Below, piece by piece: positions 44,856 through 52,564 of a stretch of DNA of 64,000 nucleotides; the stretch's first letter is position 1, and every line of letters starts with the position of its first letter. The notes below the pieces were generated by a model. The model was not told the DNA's origin. It was given only the letters and a program-made list of their open reading frames with translations, and ran no database searches. Position numbers and translations under genes: made by a program. Where the stretch lies: contig CAWIIX010000033.1 in assembly GCA_963836195.1 (NCBI GenBank), forward strand, positions 744,001 to 808,000, given 5' to 3'. The DNA is from Trebonia sp963836195. GTDB lineage: Bacteria > Actinomycetota > Actinomycetes > Streptosporangiales > Streptosporangiaceae.

Positions 44856-44899
44856 AGCCCCAATCATGGCAGGCCGTGACCCGCGGTAAACCCCACCCG

Positions 44900-44916
44900 A
44901 GATAACAGCAAGAAGC
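44900..44916. repeat. Dispersed 17-bp motif, copy 2
   Basis: agataacagcaagaagc, followed by gccgtgcgcgcgacgg. The following part is similar to the one after copy 3 (accgcaggcgcgacgg), so the repeated unit may be near 33 bp in these two. Confidence 0.65.
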
Positions 44917-45018
44917 GCCGTGCGCGCGACGGCCCAGCCGAGCGCTCCAGCCCCTCGGCGCAACACCCGCACCTCCAGGCGCCTAGCCCAGGGCGACTGC
45001 TTGCATCTCAGTTCGATT

Positions 45019-45081
45019 ATCGCGAAGGATTTCATCATGACGAAGAATAAATATCGTATAAGTACATAAATCCTTCGCGAT
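45019..45081. repeat. 14-bp perfect inverted repeat with A/T-rich 35-nt loop
   Basis: atcgcgaaggattt (45019-45032) and aaatccttcgcgat (45068-45081) are exact reverse complements. The 35-nt loop (45033-45067) is about two-thirds A/T, unlike anything nearby. It lies between copies 2 and 3 of the dispersed motif, and no gene spans it convincingly. Confidence 0.65.
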
Positions 45082-45096
45082 CACGATGACGCACCG

Positions 45097-45112
45097 GATA
45101 ACAGCAAGAAGC
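45097..45112. repeat. Dispersed 17-bp motif, copy 3
   Basis: gataacagcaagaagc; the base before it is g instead of a. It lies 15 bp after the right arm of the 14-bp inverted repeat. Confidence 0.65.
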
Positions 45113-45168
45113 ACCGCAGGCGCGACGGCGCCGCCGAGCACGCCGAGCCCGCCGAGCCCGCCGACCCC

Positions 45169-45231
45169 CGGTTGTGGCCGCGGGGCCCACCGGGCCACAA
45201 CCGAAGTGGCCGTGGGGCCCACCGGGCCACA
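45169..45231. repeat. Hairpin and 32-bp-period tandem repeat
   Basis: cggttgtggcc (45169-45179) pairs perfectly with ggccacaaccg (45193-45203). A 26-bp segment at 45174-45199 recurs at 45206-45231 with one difference (c to t). Both contain gggcccacc. The upstream 45130-45165 is a looser tandem of about 9 bp (gccgagcccc-like). Confidence 0.55.
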
Positions 45232-45280
45232 TCTAGCGGGCCCGTGGCCCACAGGGCTGCAACGATGAGCGCTCCACTTC

Positions 45281-45297
45281 AGATAACAGCAAGAAGC
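45281..45297. repeat. Dispersed 17-bp motif, copy 4
   Basis: agataacagcaagaagc, 36 bp downstream of the SCP2 gene's stop codon (that gene is on the minus strand). It is followed by gctcagcgcgaagc. Confidence 0.65.
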
Positions 45298-45333
45298 GCT
45301 CAGCGCGAAGCCGTAAAAGGAGAACCGGAAGCC

Positions 45334-45675
45334 TTACAGTAGGCGGCGGAGGCGGAAGAGGTCCTTCATCGACGCCTCGATCCTGATCCTGCCGGTCATC
45401 CAGCTCCGAGCGATGTTCATCGGCTGCTGGGCCAGCGCCACCACCTCGTCGCTGTTGGCGGTCAGCCGGATGTCGGCCGGGGGGTCGCCCGGCAGCACCT
45501 CGTGGACCGGGTCGTCGCCGGTGCCGAGCTTGGTCGCGTAGGTGACGCCGAGATCGGGGATGGTCACGCTGATCGAGCGGTTGCCGAAATACTGCTCCCG
45601 GTCGGCCGGGCTGAGCTCGGCCAGCCGGCCCGCTAGCTTCTGCAGTGCCTCGCGGCACTCTTCGGCCGAGTTCAT
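45334..45675 (-). CDS. SCP2 sterol-binding-like protein
   Basis: This 113-residue single-domain protein has the SCP2 pattern: an N-terminal helix (CREALQKLAGRLAELSPADRE), a beta sheet (NRSISVTIPDLGVTYATKL), ADIRLTANSDEVVALAQQPMNIARSWMTGRIRIEA with the hydrophobic tunnel positions, and a final short helix (MKDLFRLRRLL). It probably binds a lipid or hydrophobic ligand. The 478-bp gap downstream (44856-45333) holds only repeats. Confidence 0.8.
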   Translation of the reverse strand: MNSAEECREALQKLAGRLAELSPADREQYFGNRSISVTIPDLGVTYATKLGTGDDPVHEVLPGDPPADIRLTANSDEVVALAQQPMNIARSWMTGRIRIEASMKDLFRLRRLL

Positions 45676-45775
45676 GTGTGCGCCTCGCTCGTCAATCGGC
45701 GGTACCGTTCACGCGGGAGGTTAGCGCACTGCTGGCACCGCGCTGGTTATCCGGAGCCACGGGGAAGGAAAAAAG

Positions 45776-46054
45776 ATGGACGAAGAACGAACGCGCCCGG
45801 CTCTCGCCCCCACCGGGGACGCCCGGGTCGACCAGGCCATCGAAGGGCTCTCCGACCTCGACCAGATCGACCTCGACGAGCGGCCCGCGGTCCTCGAGGA
45901 GGTGCACGACCGGCTGCGCGAGATCCTCGGCGAGCTCGGCGAGGCCGGCCGTGGCGGCCAGGCCGCCGCTGGCGCCCAGCCGCGCCCGGGACAGCCCGGC
46001 CGACCCGGCGAGCAGGGCGTGCTCGGCGGATCCGGGCCCCGCTATGCCGGCTAG
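45776..46054 (+). CDS. Small conserved hypothetical protein upstream of tlyA
   Basis: This 92-residue acidic protein (DARVDQAIEGLSDLDQIDLDERPAVLEEVHDRLREILGEL in its core) is not recognised by function, but a protein of this kind regularly precedes tlyA in actinomycetes. The tail is Gly/Ala/Pro-rich. Its 3' end overlaps the tlyA start by 11 bp, so the two are probably coupled in translation. Confidence 0.75.
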   Translation: MDEERTRPALAPTGDARVDQAIEGLSDLDQIDLDERPAVLEEVHDRLREILGELGEAGRGGQAAAGAQPRPGQPGRPGEQGVLGGSGPRYAG

Positions 46055-46853
46055 GGCCAGGCTCGACTCGGAGCTGGTCCGGCGCGGTCTCGCCCGTTCC
46101 CGTGAGCAGGCGGCGGAGCTGATCGCGGCGGGCCGGGTCGCGATCGCGGGGCAGACCGCGTCCAAGTCGGCTACCCAGGTAACCAGGGACACGCCGGTGA
46201 CGGTGGCCGGGGACGGCGACGCCGACGGCGCCGCCAAGTACGTCTCCCGCGGCGGGCACAAGCTGGCGGGCGCGCTGGCGGCGTTCACCGGGCTGTCGGT
46301 CGCGGGCAAGCGCTGCCTCGACGCGGGCGCCTCGACCGGCGGGTTCACCGACGTGCTGCTGCGGGCGGGGGCGGCCCATGTGGTGGCGGCGGACGTGGGC
46401 TACGGCCAGCTCGCCTGGTCGCTGCGGACCGACGAGCGGGTGACCGTGCTCGACCGGGTCAACGTCCGCGCGCTCGAGCCGGCCCAGGTCGCGCCGCCGC
46501 CCGAGGTCGTGGTGGCCGATCTCTCGTTCATCTCGCTCACCCTGGTGCTGCCCGCGCTGGTCGCCTGCGCCGCCCCTGGCGCCGACTTCGCGCTGATGGT
46601 GAAGCCGCAGTTCGAGGTGGGCCGGGGCCGGGTCGGCGCCGGCGGCGTGGTGCGCTCGCAGCAGGACCGGGCCGACGCGGTGCGGACCGTCGCCGCGGCG
46701 GCCGCGTCGCTCGGCCTCGGCGTGCTCGGCGTCACCGCGAGCCCGCTCCCCGGCCCGTCGGGCAACGTGGAGTACTTCGTCTGGTTCCGGGCCGGCGCGC
46801 CCGCGCTCGACGAGACCGCCCTGCGGGAGGCGATCGAGTCCGGCCCGCAGTAA
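46044..46853 (+). CDS. tlyA: TlyA-family rRNA 2'-O-methyltransferase
   Basis: This 269-residue protein joins an N-terminal S4 RNA-binding domain (ARLDSELVRRGLARSREQAAELIAAGRVAI) to an FtsJ-like SAM methyltransferase. The SAM motif is CLDAGASTGGFTDVLLRAGA; the catalytic Lys-Asp-Lys-Glu set is represented by SRGGHK, VVADLS and MVKPQFE. TlyA adds 2'-O-methyl groups to 16S and 23S rRNA, which affects sensitivity to capreomycin-type drugs. The small protein before and nadK after are the common actinobacterial context. Confidence 0.92.
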   Translation: MPARARLDSELVRRGLARSREQAAELIAAGRVAIAGQTASKSATQVTRDTPVTVAGDGDADGAAKYVSRGGHKLAGALAAFTGLSVAGKRCLDAGASTGGFTDVLLRAGAAHVVAADVGYGQLAWSLRTDERVTVLDRVNVRALEPAQVAPPPEVVVADLSFISLTLVLPALVACAAPGADFALMVKPQFEVGRGRVGAGGVVRSQQDRADAVRTVAAAAASLGLGVLGVTASPLPGPSGNVEYFVWFRAGAPALDETALREAIESGPQ

Positions 46854-46886
46854 GTTCGGCCCGCCGGGAACGGTAAGTTGCTCACG

Positions 46887-47816
46887 ATGGGTGAAACCAA
46901 GCGGACGATGCTGGTGCTCGCGCACACCGGCCGGGAGAATGCGCTGAGCAGTGCGCGGCAGGCCATCAACCAGCTCACGGCGGCCGGTGTGGCGGTCCGG
47001 GTGACCGAGGAGGAGGCGCCCGCCCTGGCCTGCTCCGGCGCCGACGTGCTGCCCGCCGGGCCGGCCGCGGCGGAGGGCGCGGAGCTCGTGATCGTGCTCG
47101 GCGGCGACGGCTCGCTGCTGCGCGCGGCCGAGCTCGCCCGGCCGACCGGCACCCCGCTGATCGGCGTGAACCTCGGTCACGTGGGCTTCCTGGCCGAGGC
47201 CGAGCCGGACGGGCTCACCGAGACGGTGGACCACCTGGTGGCGGGCGACTACCGGGTCGAGGAGCGGATGACCCTCGAGGTGGTCGTCTCGTCCGACGGC
47301 ACCGAGCTCGCCCGGGGCTGGGCGCTCAATGAGGTGTCGGTCGAGAAGGCCGCCCGGGAGCGGGTGATCGAGGTCATCCTCGAGGTCGACGGACGGCCGC
47401 TGTCGCGCTGGGGCTGCGACGGCGTGGTCTGCGCGACGCCGACCGGCTCGACCGCGTACGCGTTCTCGGCCGGCGGCCCGGTGGTCTGGCCCGAGGTCGA
47501 GGCGCTGCTGATGGTGCCGCTGGCCGCGCACGCGCTGTTCGCCCGGCCGATCGTGGTGTCGCCCCGTTCGGTCATCGCCGTCGAGCTGGTGGACGGACGC
47601 GGCGAGGTCGGCTCCCACGAGGGCGACCACGCCGTCATGTGGTGCGACGGCCGCCGCAAGATCAGGCTGCCGGCCGGGGCGCGGATCGAGGTCCGCCGGG
47701 GCACGCTGCCGGTGCTGCTCGCCCGGGTCCACGGCGACCCGAGGGGGGAGTTCACCGGCCGCCTGGTGGCCAAGTTCGGCCTTCCGGTCAAGGGCTGGCG
47801 CGGCCGCAGCAGCTAG
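46887..47816 (+). CDS. nadK: NAD kinase
   Basis: This 309-residue enzyme phosphorylates NAD to NADP. It has the diacylglycerol-kinase-like GGDG motif (IVLGGDGSLLRAAE), NLGHVGFLAEAE, the NE motif in WALNEVSVEK, and CDGVVCATPTGSTAYAFSAGGP, all canonical. ATG 46887 is chosen because taagtt (46874-46879) lies 7 nt upstream and an earlier in-frame ATG at 46878 would be inside that segment. It follows tlyA by 33 bp. Confidence 0.94.
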   Translation: MGETKRTMLVLAHTGRENALSSARQAINQLTAAGVAVRVTEEEAPALACSGADVLPAGPAAAEGAELVIVLGGDGSLLRAAELARPTGTPLIGVNLGHVGFLAEAEPDGLTETVDHLVAGDYRVEERMTLEVVVSSDGTELARGWALNEVSVEKAARERVIEVILEVDGRPLSRWGCDGVVCATPTGSTAYAFSAGGPVVWPEVEALLMVPLAAHALFARPIVVSPRSVIAVELVDGRGEVGSHEGDHAVMWCDGRRKIRLPAGARIEVRRGTLPVLLARVHGDPRGEFTGRLVAKFGLPVKGWRGRSS

Positions 47817-47819
47817 CCG

Positions 47820-48413
47820 TCAGCCGACCTGGCTGACGTCGGCGGCGACGATCAGGCCGCCCTGGACGGTGTCGGTCCCGGAGAAGTCCTGGACCGCGCC
47901 GGTGCAGTTGTCGGTCGCGGCGAGGTCGAAGTTGACTTGGTCGCCCGATTGCCAGTTCTCGGTCAGCGCCTGCGATCCGGTGCAGGAGAAGCCGTCGACG
48001 AACTGCTGGTAGGTCTGGCCGGTGGTCATGCCGGAGTTGAGGAGCGCCCACGCGCCCGCGTAGTCGCCCGATTCGATGTCGCCGTAGTAGGCGGAGACGA
48101 CCGCCCAGGGCTGGCTGACGTTCGGGTCGGCCGCCGGCGGCGGCGCCGGAGCGGCGGGCGCGGCGGTCGTCGCGGGCGCGGCGGGGGCGGCGGGGGCGGC
48201 CGTCGTCGGCGCGGCGGTCGGCGTCATCGTCACGGTCTTGGTGACAGCGGGCGCCGGCGCGGACGACCGGGGCGCCGCGGTCGCCGAGTGGCTGGCGGAC
48301 GGCGGCGCCACCCCGACCGTCACCGTCCCGGGCGACCCGCACGCCGCGACGCCGAGCAGTGCCCCACCGAGCAGCGTCACCCCGAGGGGGACGGCAACGT
48401 TGGCAATTCTCAT
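47820..48413 (-). CDS. Lipoprotein with Ala/Pro/Thr linker and NTF2-like domain
   Basis: This 197-residue secreted protein has the signal peptide VPLGVTLLGGALLGVAACG with lipobox GVAAC. An Ala/Pro/Thr/Ser-rich linker (about residues 30-95) is followed by a C-terminal domain of about 100 residues (NVSQPWAVVSAYYGDIESGDYAGAWALL, GQTYQQFVDGF) with the NTF2-like or DUF4878 pattern. A TATAAT box on the minus strand (48469-48464) lies about 50 bp upstream. The function is unknown. Confidence 0.75.
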   Translation of the reverse strand: MRIANVAVPLGVTLLGGALLGVAACGSPGTVTVGVAPPSASHSATAAPRSSAPAPAVTKTVTMTPTAAPTTAAPAAPAAPATTAAPAAPAPPPAADPNVSQPWAVVSAYYGDIESGDYAGAWALLNSGMTTGQTYQQFVDGFSCTGSQALTENWQSGDQVNFDLAATDNCTGAVQDFSGTDTVQGGLIVAADVSQVG

Positions 48414-48463
48414 CGCGCACCAGGCATTTCCCCCGAATTACCCAGCGCATCCGTTTAACTACA

Positions 48464-48469
48464 ATTATA
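48464..48469 (-). promoter_or_regulatory. -10 box for the lipoprotein gene
   Basis: Minus-strand TATAAT in the A/T-rich gap 48414-48510. A start of transcription near 48457 would give an untranslated leader of about 44 nt. Confidence 0.4.
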
Positions 48470-48510
48470 CATTACACCCGGAAGATGCCGGAAAGAAGGA
48501 TTGGCCCTGG

Positions 48511-48882
48511 TCAGGTGGGTGTGGCGGCTGAGGCGGAGCCACGCGACCGTTCGATGGGAAGATCTTGATTTTCCGCGTCGATGATGGCGTCGATCAGGCC
48601 GGGGAAGCGGCGGTCCAGATCGTCCTTGCGCACCTTCGTGTAGCCCTTGGTGCCCTGGATGCGCTTGGTGAGGACGCCCGCCTCGCGCAGGATCCGCAGG
48701 TGGTGGGAGAAGGTCGACTTGGTCATCGCCAGCCCGGCCTCGGCGATGACCTCGGAGCAGCAGGACTCGCCGCTGCGCGCCACGTACTGCACGGTCGCCA
48801 GGCGGTTGGGCTCGGCTAGGGCGGCGAGCACGCGCGGCAACTGGAGGTCCTCCGCCGCCGGCTCGACCACATCATCCATCAC
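48511..48882 (-). CDS. ArsR-family regulator
   Basis: This 123-residue winged-helix repressor has the usual DNA-reading helices: ALAEPNRLATVQYVARSGESCCSEVIAEAGLAMTKSTFSHHLRILREAGVLTKRIQGTKGYTKV in its core (positions about 22-90). A Cys-Cys pair in helix 3 (SCCSE) could be a metal or redox site, but full metal-binding motifs of classical ArsR proteins are absent. It is divergent from an MFS exporter, which it probably represses. Confidence 0.85.
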   Translation of the reverse strand: MMDDVVEPAAEDLQLPRVLAALAEPNRLATVQYVARSGESCCSEVIAEAGLAMTKSTFSHHLRILREAGVLTKRIQGTKGYTKVRKDDLDRRFPGLIDAIIDAENQDLPIERSRGSASAATPT

Positions 48883-48884
48883 GC

Positions 48885-48966
48885 CTTAGAGCATAATCTA
48901 AGTTGCGGGAAGTTCGATACCTGTCGTACAGTTCGATATAGATCAAACTTTGATGGGGATCGAACT
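48885..48966. promoter_or_regulatory. Probable operator region between arsR-type gene and MFS gene
   Basis: The region has the inverted repeat cttaga-gcataa-tctaag (48885-48902) next to the regulator start. It also has agttcgata in direct copies at 48911-48919 and 48930-48938 (19-bp period), and the inverted octamer atcgaact at 48959-48966. These are good candidates for ArsR-protein binding sites. Confidence 0.45.
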
Positions 48967-48980
48967 TCGGAGGCTGGATC

Positions 48981-50474
48981 TTGACTGCGCCCACACCCAC
49001 AGCGCGCATACAGGCAGGCATGGCGGCCCCGGGCCAGGCAACGGGATCGGACGGCTATCCCCGGCGGTGGGCGATGCTGCCGGTCATCCTGATCGCGATG
49101 TTCATGGCCGGCTTCGATATCTGGGCGGTCAACGTCGCCGCCCCCTCGCTCCAGCGCGACCTGCACGTCAGCGACGCGGCGCTGCAGCTCATCGTCGGCG
49201 GCTACGCGTTCATGTACGCCAGCGGGATGGTCACCGGTGGCCGGCTGGGCGACCTGTTCGGGTACAAGCGGCTGTTCATGATCGGCGTGGTGACGTTCGG
49301 GCTCGCCTCGCTGGCGTGCGGGCTCGCCCCGTCGGCCGGGGTGCTCGTCGTGTTCCGGCTGGTCCAGGGGCTCACCGGCGCGGTGATGGTCCCGCAGGTG
49401 GTCGCGCTGATCACGGCGACCTTCCCCGCGCGGGAACGGAGCCGGGCGCTTGGCTTCTACGGCGCCACCATGGGGCTGGGCTTCGTGTCCGGGCAGATCC
49501 TCGGCGGCGGACTGATCCAGGCCAACATCTTCGGCCTCGGCTGGCGGGCCATCTTCCTCGTGAACGTGCCGGTCGGCGTCATCGCGCTAATCGTCGCCGC
49601 CGTCGTCGTGCCGAAGGCGACCGGGCTGCGCAAGCCGCGGCTTGACCCCCTCGGCGCGGTCGGCGTCTCCGGCGGGCTCGCGCTCGCGCTGGTGCCGCTG
49701 ACGCTCGGCCGCGACGAGGGCTGGCCGGTCTGGACCTGGATCTCGCTCGCGCTGGCGCTGCCGGTGCTCGGGGCCACCCTCGCCTGGGAACGCCGGCTCA
49801 CCCGCAATGGCGGCGAGCCGCTGCTGAACCTGGCGCTCTTCCGCGACCGGGCGTTCTCGGCCGGGCTGCTGCTGAACTTCGCGTCGCTGTTCTTCTTCGG
49901 CAGCTTCATGTTCGTGCTGACGCTGCTGCTCCAGTCGGGCCTCGGGCTGTCGCCGCTGCACGCGGGGATCGTCAACCTGCCGCTCGCCCTGACGTTCATC
50001 GCGATGACGCTCCTCGGCCCGAAGGTGGCGGCCCGGCTCGGGCCGCGCTCGATCACCCTGGGCGCGGTCGCGGCCATCCTCGGCGCCCTCGTGCTCGCTT
50101 TCACCGCCGTGCATTTCGGCGGCCAGCTGACCGGCTGGGAGACGGCGCCGGGGACCGCCCTGATCGGGATCGGCCAGGGCCTGATGGTGCCGTCGCTGAT
50201 GAGCGCCGTGCTCTCGCACGTCCGCCCGGAGCAGGCGGGGGCGGCGGCCGGCGTGCTCACCACCACCCAGCAGTTCTCGATCGCGAGCGGCGTCGCGGTC
50301 ATCGGCGCCGTCTTCTACGAGGTGATCGGGAGCGCGCCCAGCCGGGCCAGCTTCGTCACCGGGCTGACCGTGGTCGCCTGGGTGGACGTGGCGGTGCTCC
50401 TCATAGCGGCCGCGCTTACGTTCCTGCTGCCGCGCGGACGCAGCGCGGAAGTCGTGCGTCACGCGGTCGAGTAA
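48981..50474 (+). CDS. DHA2-type MFS drug transporter
   Basis: This 497-residue protein has about 14 membrane helices. Family motifs are MAGFDIWAVNVAAPSLQRDL, GRLGDLFGYKRLF and GLGFVSGQILGGGLIQANIFGLGW (motif C-like). It would export hydrophobic drugs with proton antiport. The TTG start at 48981 is supported by a cggagg box about 8 nt upstream. The adjacent ArsR-type gene and shared operator region suggest local control. Confidence 0.88.
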   Translation: MTAPTPTARIQAGMAAPGQATGSDGYPRRWAMLPVILIAMFMAGFDIWAVNVAAPSLQRDLHVSDAALQLIVGGYAFMYASGMVTGGRLGDLFGYKRLFMIGVVTFGLASLACGLAPSAGVLVVFRLVQGLTGAVMVPQVVALITATFPARERSRALGFYGATMGLGFVSGQILGGGLIQANIFGLGWRAIFLVNVPVGVIALIVAAVVVPKATGLRKPRLDPLGAVGVSGGLALALVPLTLGRDEGWPVWTWISLALALPVLGATLAWERRLTRNGGEPLLNLALFRDRAFSAGLLLNFASLFFFGSFMFVLTLLLQSGLGLSPLHAGIVNLPLALTFIAMTLLGPKVAARLGPRSITLGAVAAILGALVLAFTAVHFGGQLTGWETAPGTALIGIGQGLMVPSLMSAVLSHVRPEQAGAAAGVLTTTQQFSIASGVAVIGAVFYEVIGSAPSRASFVTGLTVVAWVDVAVLLIAAALTFLLPRGRSAEVVRHAVE

Positions 50475-50475
50475 G

Positions 50476-51126
50476 TCAGGCGATGAACACCGCGATCGCG
50501 GTGAACTGGCAGGTCGCGGCGGCGCACACGTAGACGTGGAAGACCTCGTGGTAGCCGAACACGGCCGGGTTGGGGTTGGGCCAGCGGAACCGGTACGACA
50601 GCGCCCCGGCCGTGTACAGCAGGCCGCCGACGAGGAGCAGGAGGCCTGCCGCCACGCCCGAGTGCACCCAGACTGCGGGGATCGCCAGGCCGCCCGCCCA
50701 GCCGAGGGCCACGAAGGTCGAGCCGACCAGCAGCTCGGGCGCGTTCATCCAGACCATGTGGATCGCGCCCGCCGCCAGCGTCAGCCCCCACAGCGCGGCC
50801 AGGCAGGCGATCCGGAAGACCCCGTGCGAGGCGATCAGGAACGCGGGGGTGGCGGTGCCGGCGATCAGCAGGAAGATCATCGCGTGGTCGACCCGCTGCA
50901 GCCGGACCCGCCACGTCTCGCTCCAATTGCCGCGGTGGTAAAACGCGCTGACCCCGAACATCAGGCTGACGCTGGCCACGAAGATGGCCAGCCCGGTGAC
51001 CCGCAGGGCGCCGTGCGTGTGGACGAGCGCCAGGGTCCCGAGCACGAGGCAGGCCTCGAACCAGACCAGGTGCATCCACCCCCGCAGCAGCGGTTTCACC
51101 GGCGCAACGCTGTCCACAGCCGTCAC
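50476..51126 (-). CDS. PAQR/hemolysin III family membrane protein
   Basis: This 216-residue protein has seven membrane helices. The zinc-site residues of the PAQR/TrhA family are visible: Ser and His in GVSAFYHRGNWSE, Asp in QRVDHAMIF and paired His in GYHEVFHVYV. TrhA proteins are linked to membrane lipid homeostasis; the hemolysin name is historical. GTG 51126 has a strong gaggagg box 5 nt upstream. It is convergent with the MFS gene (2-bp gap). Confidence 0.88.
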   Translation of the reverse strand: MTAVDSVAPVKPLLRGWMHLVWFEACLVLGTLALVHTHGALRVTGLAIFVASVSLMFGVSAFYHRGNWSETWRVRLQRVDHAMIFLLIAGTATPAFLIASHGVFRIACLAALWGLTLAAGAIHMVWMNAPELLVGSTFVALGWAGGLAIPAVWVHSGVAAGLLLLVGGLLYTAGALSYRFRWPNPNPAVFGYHEVFHVYVCAAATCQFTAIAVFIA

Positions 51127-51191
51127 AAGAGCCTCCTCGTCCTACTTCTCCCAGTGTGACCGACATATGGCCGTGCGCCGACCCCCTTTTC

Positions 51192-51314
51192 CAGTCGATC
51201 GCGCGGATCAAGGGGAGCCCGTTCATCCCGCACAAGGACCAGGTGCGAGGCTTCGTCTTCGACGTGGCGACCGGCAAGCTCAACGAGGTCGTGTTAACCG
51301 GTCCCACCGGGTAA
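51192..51314 (+). pseudogene. Duplicated 3' fragment of the carbonic anhydrase gene
   Basis: This fragment reads QSIARIKGSPFIPHKDQVRG, then FVFDVATGKLNEV and a short tail with a stop. It parallels the end of the intact carbonic anhydrase directly downstream (QSRARILASPYIPYKDDIRG, then FVFDVATGKLNEV). No start or catalytic part is present. The divergence between copies shows the duplication or loss is not recent. Confidence 0.75.
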
Positions 51315-51381
51315 GACCTAAGCGCCGGCCGCGGTGCCCACCGGGCCGGCGCCACCGTCATGCACCCGGGAGGAAACCGCA

Positions 51382-51873
51382 GTGAGCGTCGCCGATGAGT
51401 ACCTGCACAACAACGCCGCCTACGCGCAGCGGTACTCGGACCCGATGTCCGCTCGTCCGTCGCGCCACGTGGCGGTGGTCGCGTGCATGGACGCGCGGCT
51501 CGCGATCTCCGAGCTGCTCGGCCTCGCCAACGGCGAGGCGCACGTGATCAGGAACGCCGGCGGGGTGGTGACGGACGACGTGATCAGGTCGCTGGCGATC
51601 AGCCAGCGGCTGCTCGGCACGAGCGAGATCATCCTCATCCACCACACCGCCTGCGGCATGCTGAACGTCACCGATGACTCGTTCAAGCAGAGCATCGAGG
51701 ACGACACCGGGCTGCGGCCGCCGTGGGCGGTGGAGGCGTTCACCGACGTCGAGGAGGATGTCCGCCAATCCCGGGCCCGCATCCTCGCCAGCCCGTATAT
51801 TCCGTACAAGGACGACATCCGCGGCTTCGTCTTTGACGTCGCGACCGGCAAGCTCAACGAGGTGACTGGTTGA
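51382..51873 (+). CDS. Beta-class carbonic anhydrase
   Basis: This 163-residue zinc enzyme interconverts CO2 and bicarbonate. The zinc ligands and catalytic dyad are C35-x-D37-x-R in CMDAR, H88 and C91 in HHTACG; VIRNAGGVVTDD and SIEDDTGLRPPW fit the short actinobacterial (Rv1284-like) type. GTG 51382 has a gggagga box 8 nt upstream. The stop overlaps the PRC-barrel gene (TTGA). Confidence 0.9.
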   Translation: MSVADEYLHNNAAYAQRYSDPMSARPSRHVAVVACMDARLAISELLGLANGEAHVIRNAGGVVTDDVIRSLAISQRLLGTSEIILIHHTACGMLNVTDDSFKQSIEDDTGLRPPWAVEAFTDVEEDVRQSRARILASPYIPYKDDIRGFVFDVATGKLNEVTG

Positions 51874-52523
51874 TAACGCTGCTCAGGATCGGCGCCATCA
51901 CGGTTGGCAGCGACGGCTACCGGGGCGAGGTGCGGGCCGCGGTGATCGACCCGGTCGCCGCCGTGGTGACCCACCTCGTGGTCGAGCCAGAAGGCCGGTC
52001 CGGTCTCGCCCGGCTCGTCCCGCTCAACCTCGCCGAGGCCGAGGCCGACACCGACGACAACGACGTCCGCGCGGCGCCGGGCAAGCTCCGGCTCGGCTGC
52101 ACCGAGGCGGAGTTCATGAACCTGGACGCGGCCGAGGAGACCCTGGCCGAGTTCGCGGTCGGGCAGACCGTGCCGGTTCAGCTGCTCCCCCCGGGCTGGC
52201 GCGGGACCGGCGAGCCGGTCGCGGAGGGCGGTGACATCCCGCGGATCCCGGAGCGGGAGACGGTCGACGTCATCCCGCCGGGCGGGGTCGAGGAGCACGG
52301 CGGCGATCACGTGCGCGCCACCGACGGCGACATCGGCCAGCTGCACGCGTTCCGCATCGACCCGCTCAGCGGCCGGGTGACCCACGTGCTGCTCGGCGAG
52401 GGGCACCTGTGGGGCCGCAAGGAGGTCGCGATCCCGTTCGAGAAGATCACCGGGTTCGACCAGGGCATCAGGCTGAGCCTCACTAAAAAGGAGGTGCAGG
52501 ACCTGCCCGCGGCCGGGGCATAA
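51870..52523 (+). CDS. PRC-barrel domain protein
   Basis: This 217-residue soluble protein has two PRC-barrel-like halves: GAITVGSDGYRGEVRAAVIDPVAAVVTHLVVEP (about 8-41) and VRATDGDIGQLHAFRIDPLSGRVTHVLLGEGHLWGRKEVAIPFEKI (about 150-195). PRC barrels are small beta-barrels found in photosynthetic and RNA-processing proteins; stress-linked copies are common in actinomycetes. TTG 51870 overlaps the carbonic anhydrase stop, so coupling is expected. Confidence 0.82.
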   Translation: MITLLRIGAITVGSDGYRGEVRAAVIDPVAAVVTHLVVEPEGRSGLARLVPLNLAEAEADTDDNDVRAAPGKLRLGCTEAEFMNLDAAEETLAEFAVGQTVPVQLLPPGWRGTGEPVAEGGDIPRIPERETVDVIPPGGVEEHGGDHVRATDGDIGQLHAFRIDPLSGRVTHVLLGEGHLWGRKEVAIPFEKITGFDQGIRLSLTKKEVQDLPAAGA

Positions 52524-52564
52524 CTGCAGCGGGACGGCGGAAGGCGATCCACGGAGGGACCACC

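Noticed and set aside
45019..45081. Rho-independent terminator
   Set aside because: The 35-nt loop is too large and there is no T-run after the stem; it is kept as an inverted repeat of unknown role.
44983..45252. Possible 89-codon minus-strand gene across the repeat region
   Set aside because: It is built from the repeats and the inverted repeat, has no ribosome site and no recognisable sequence.
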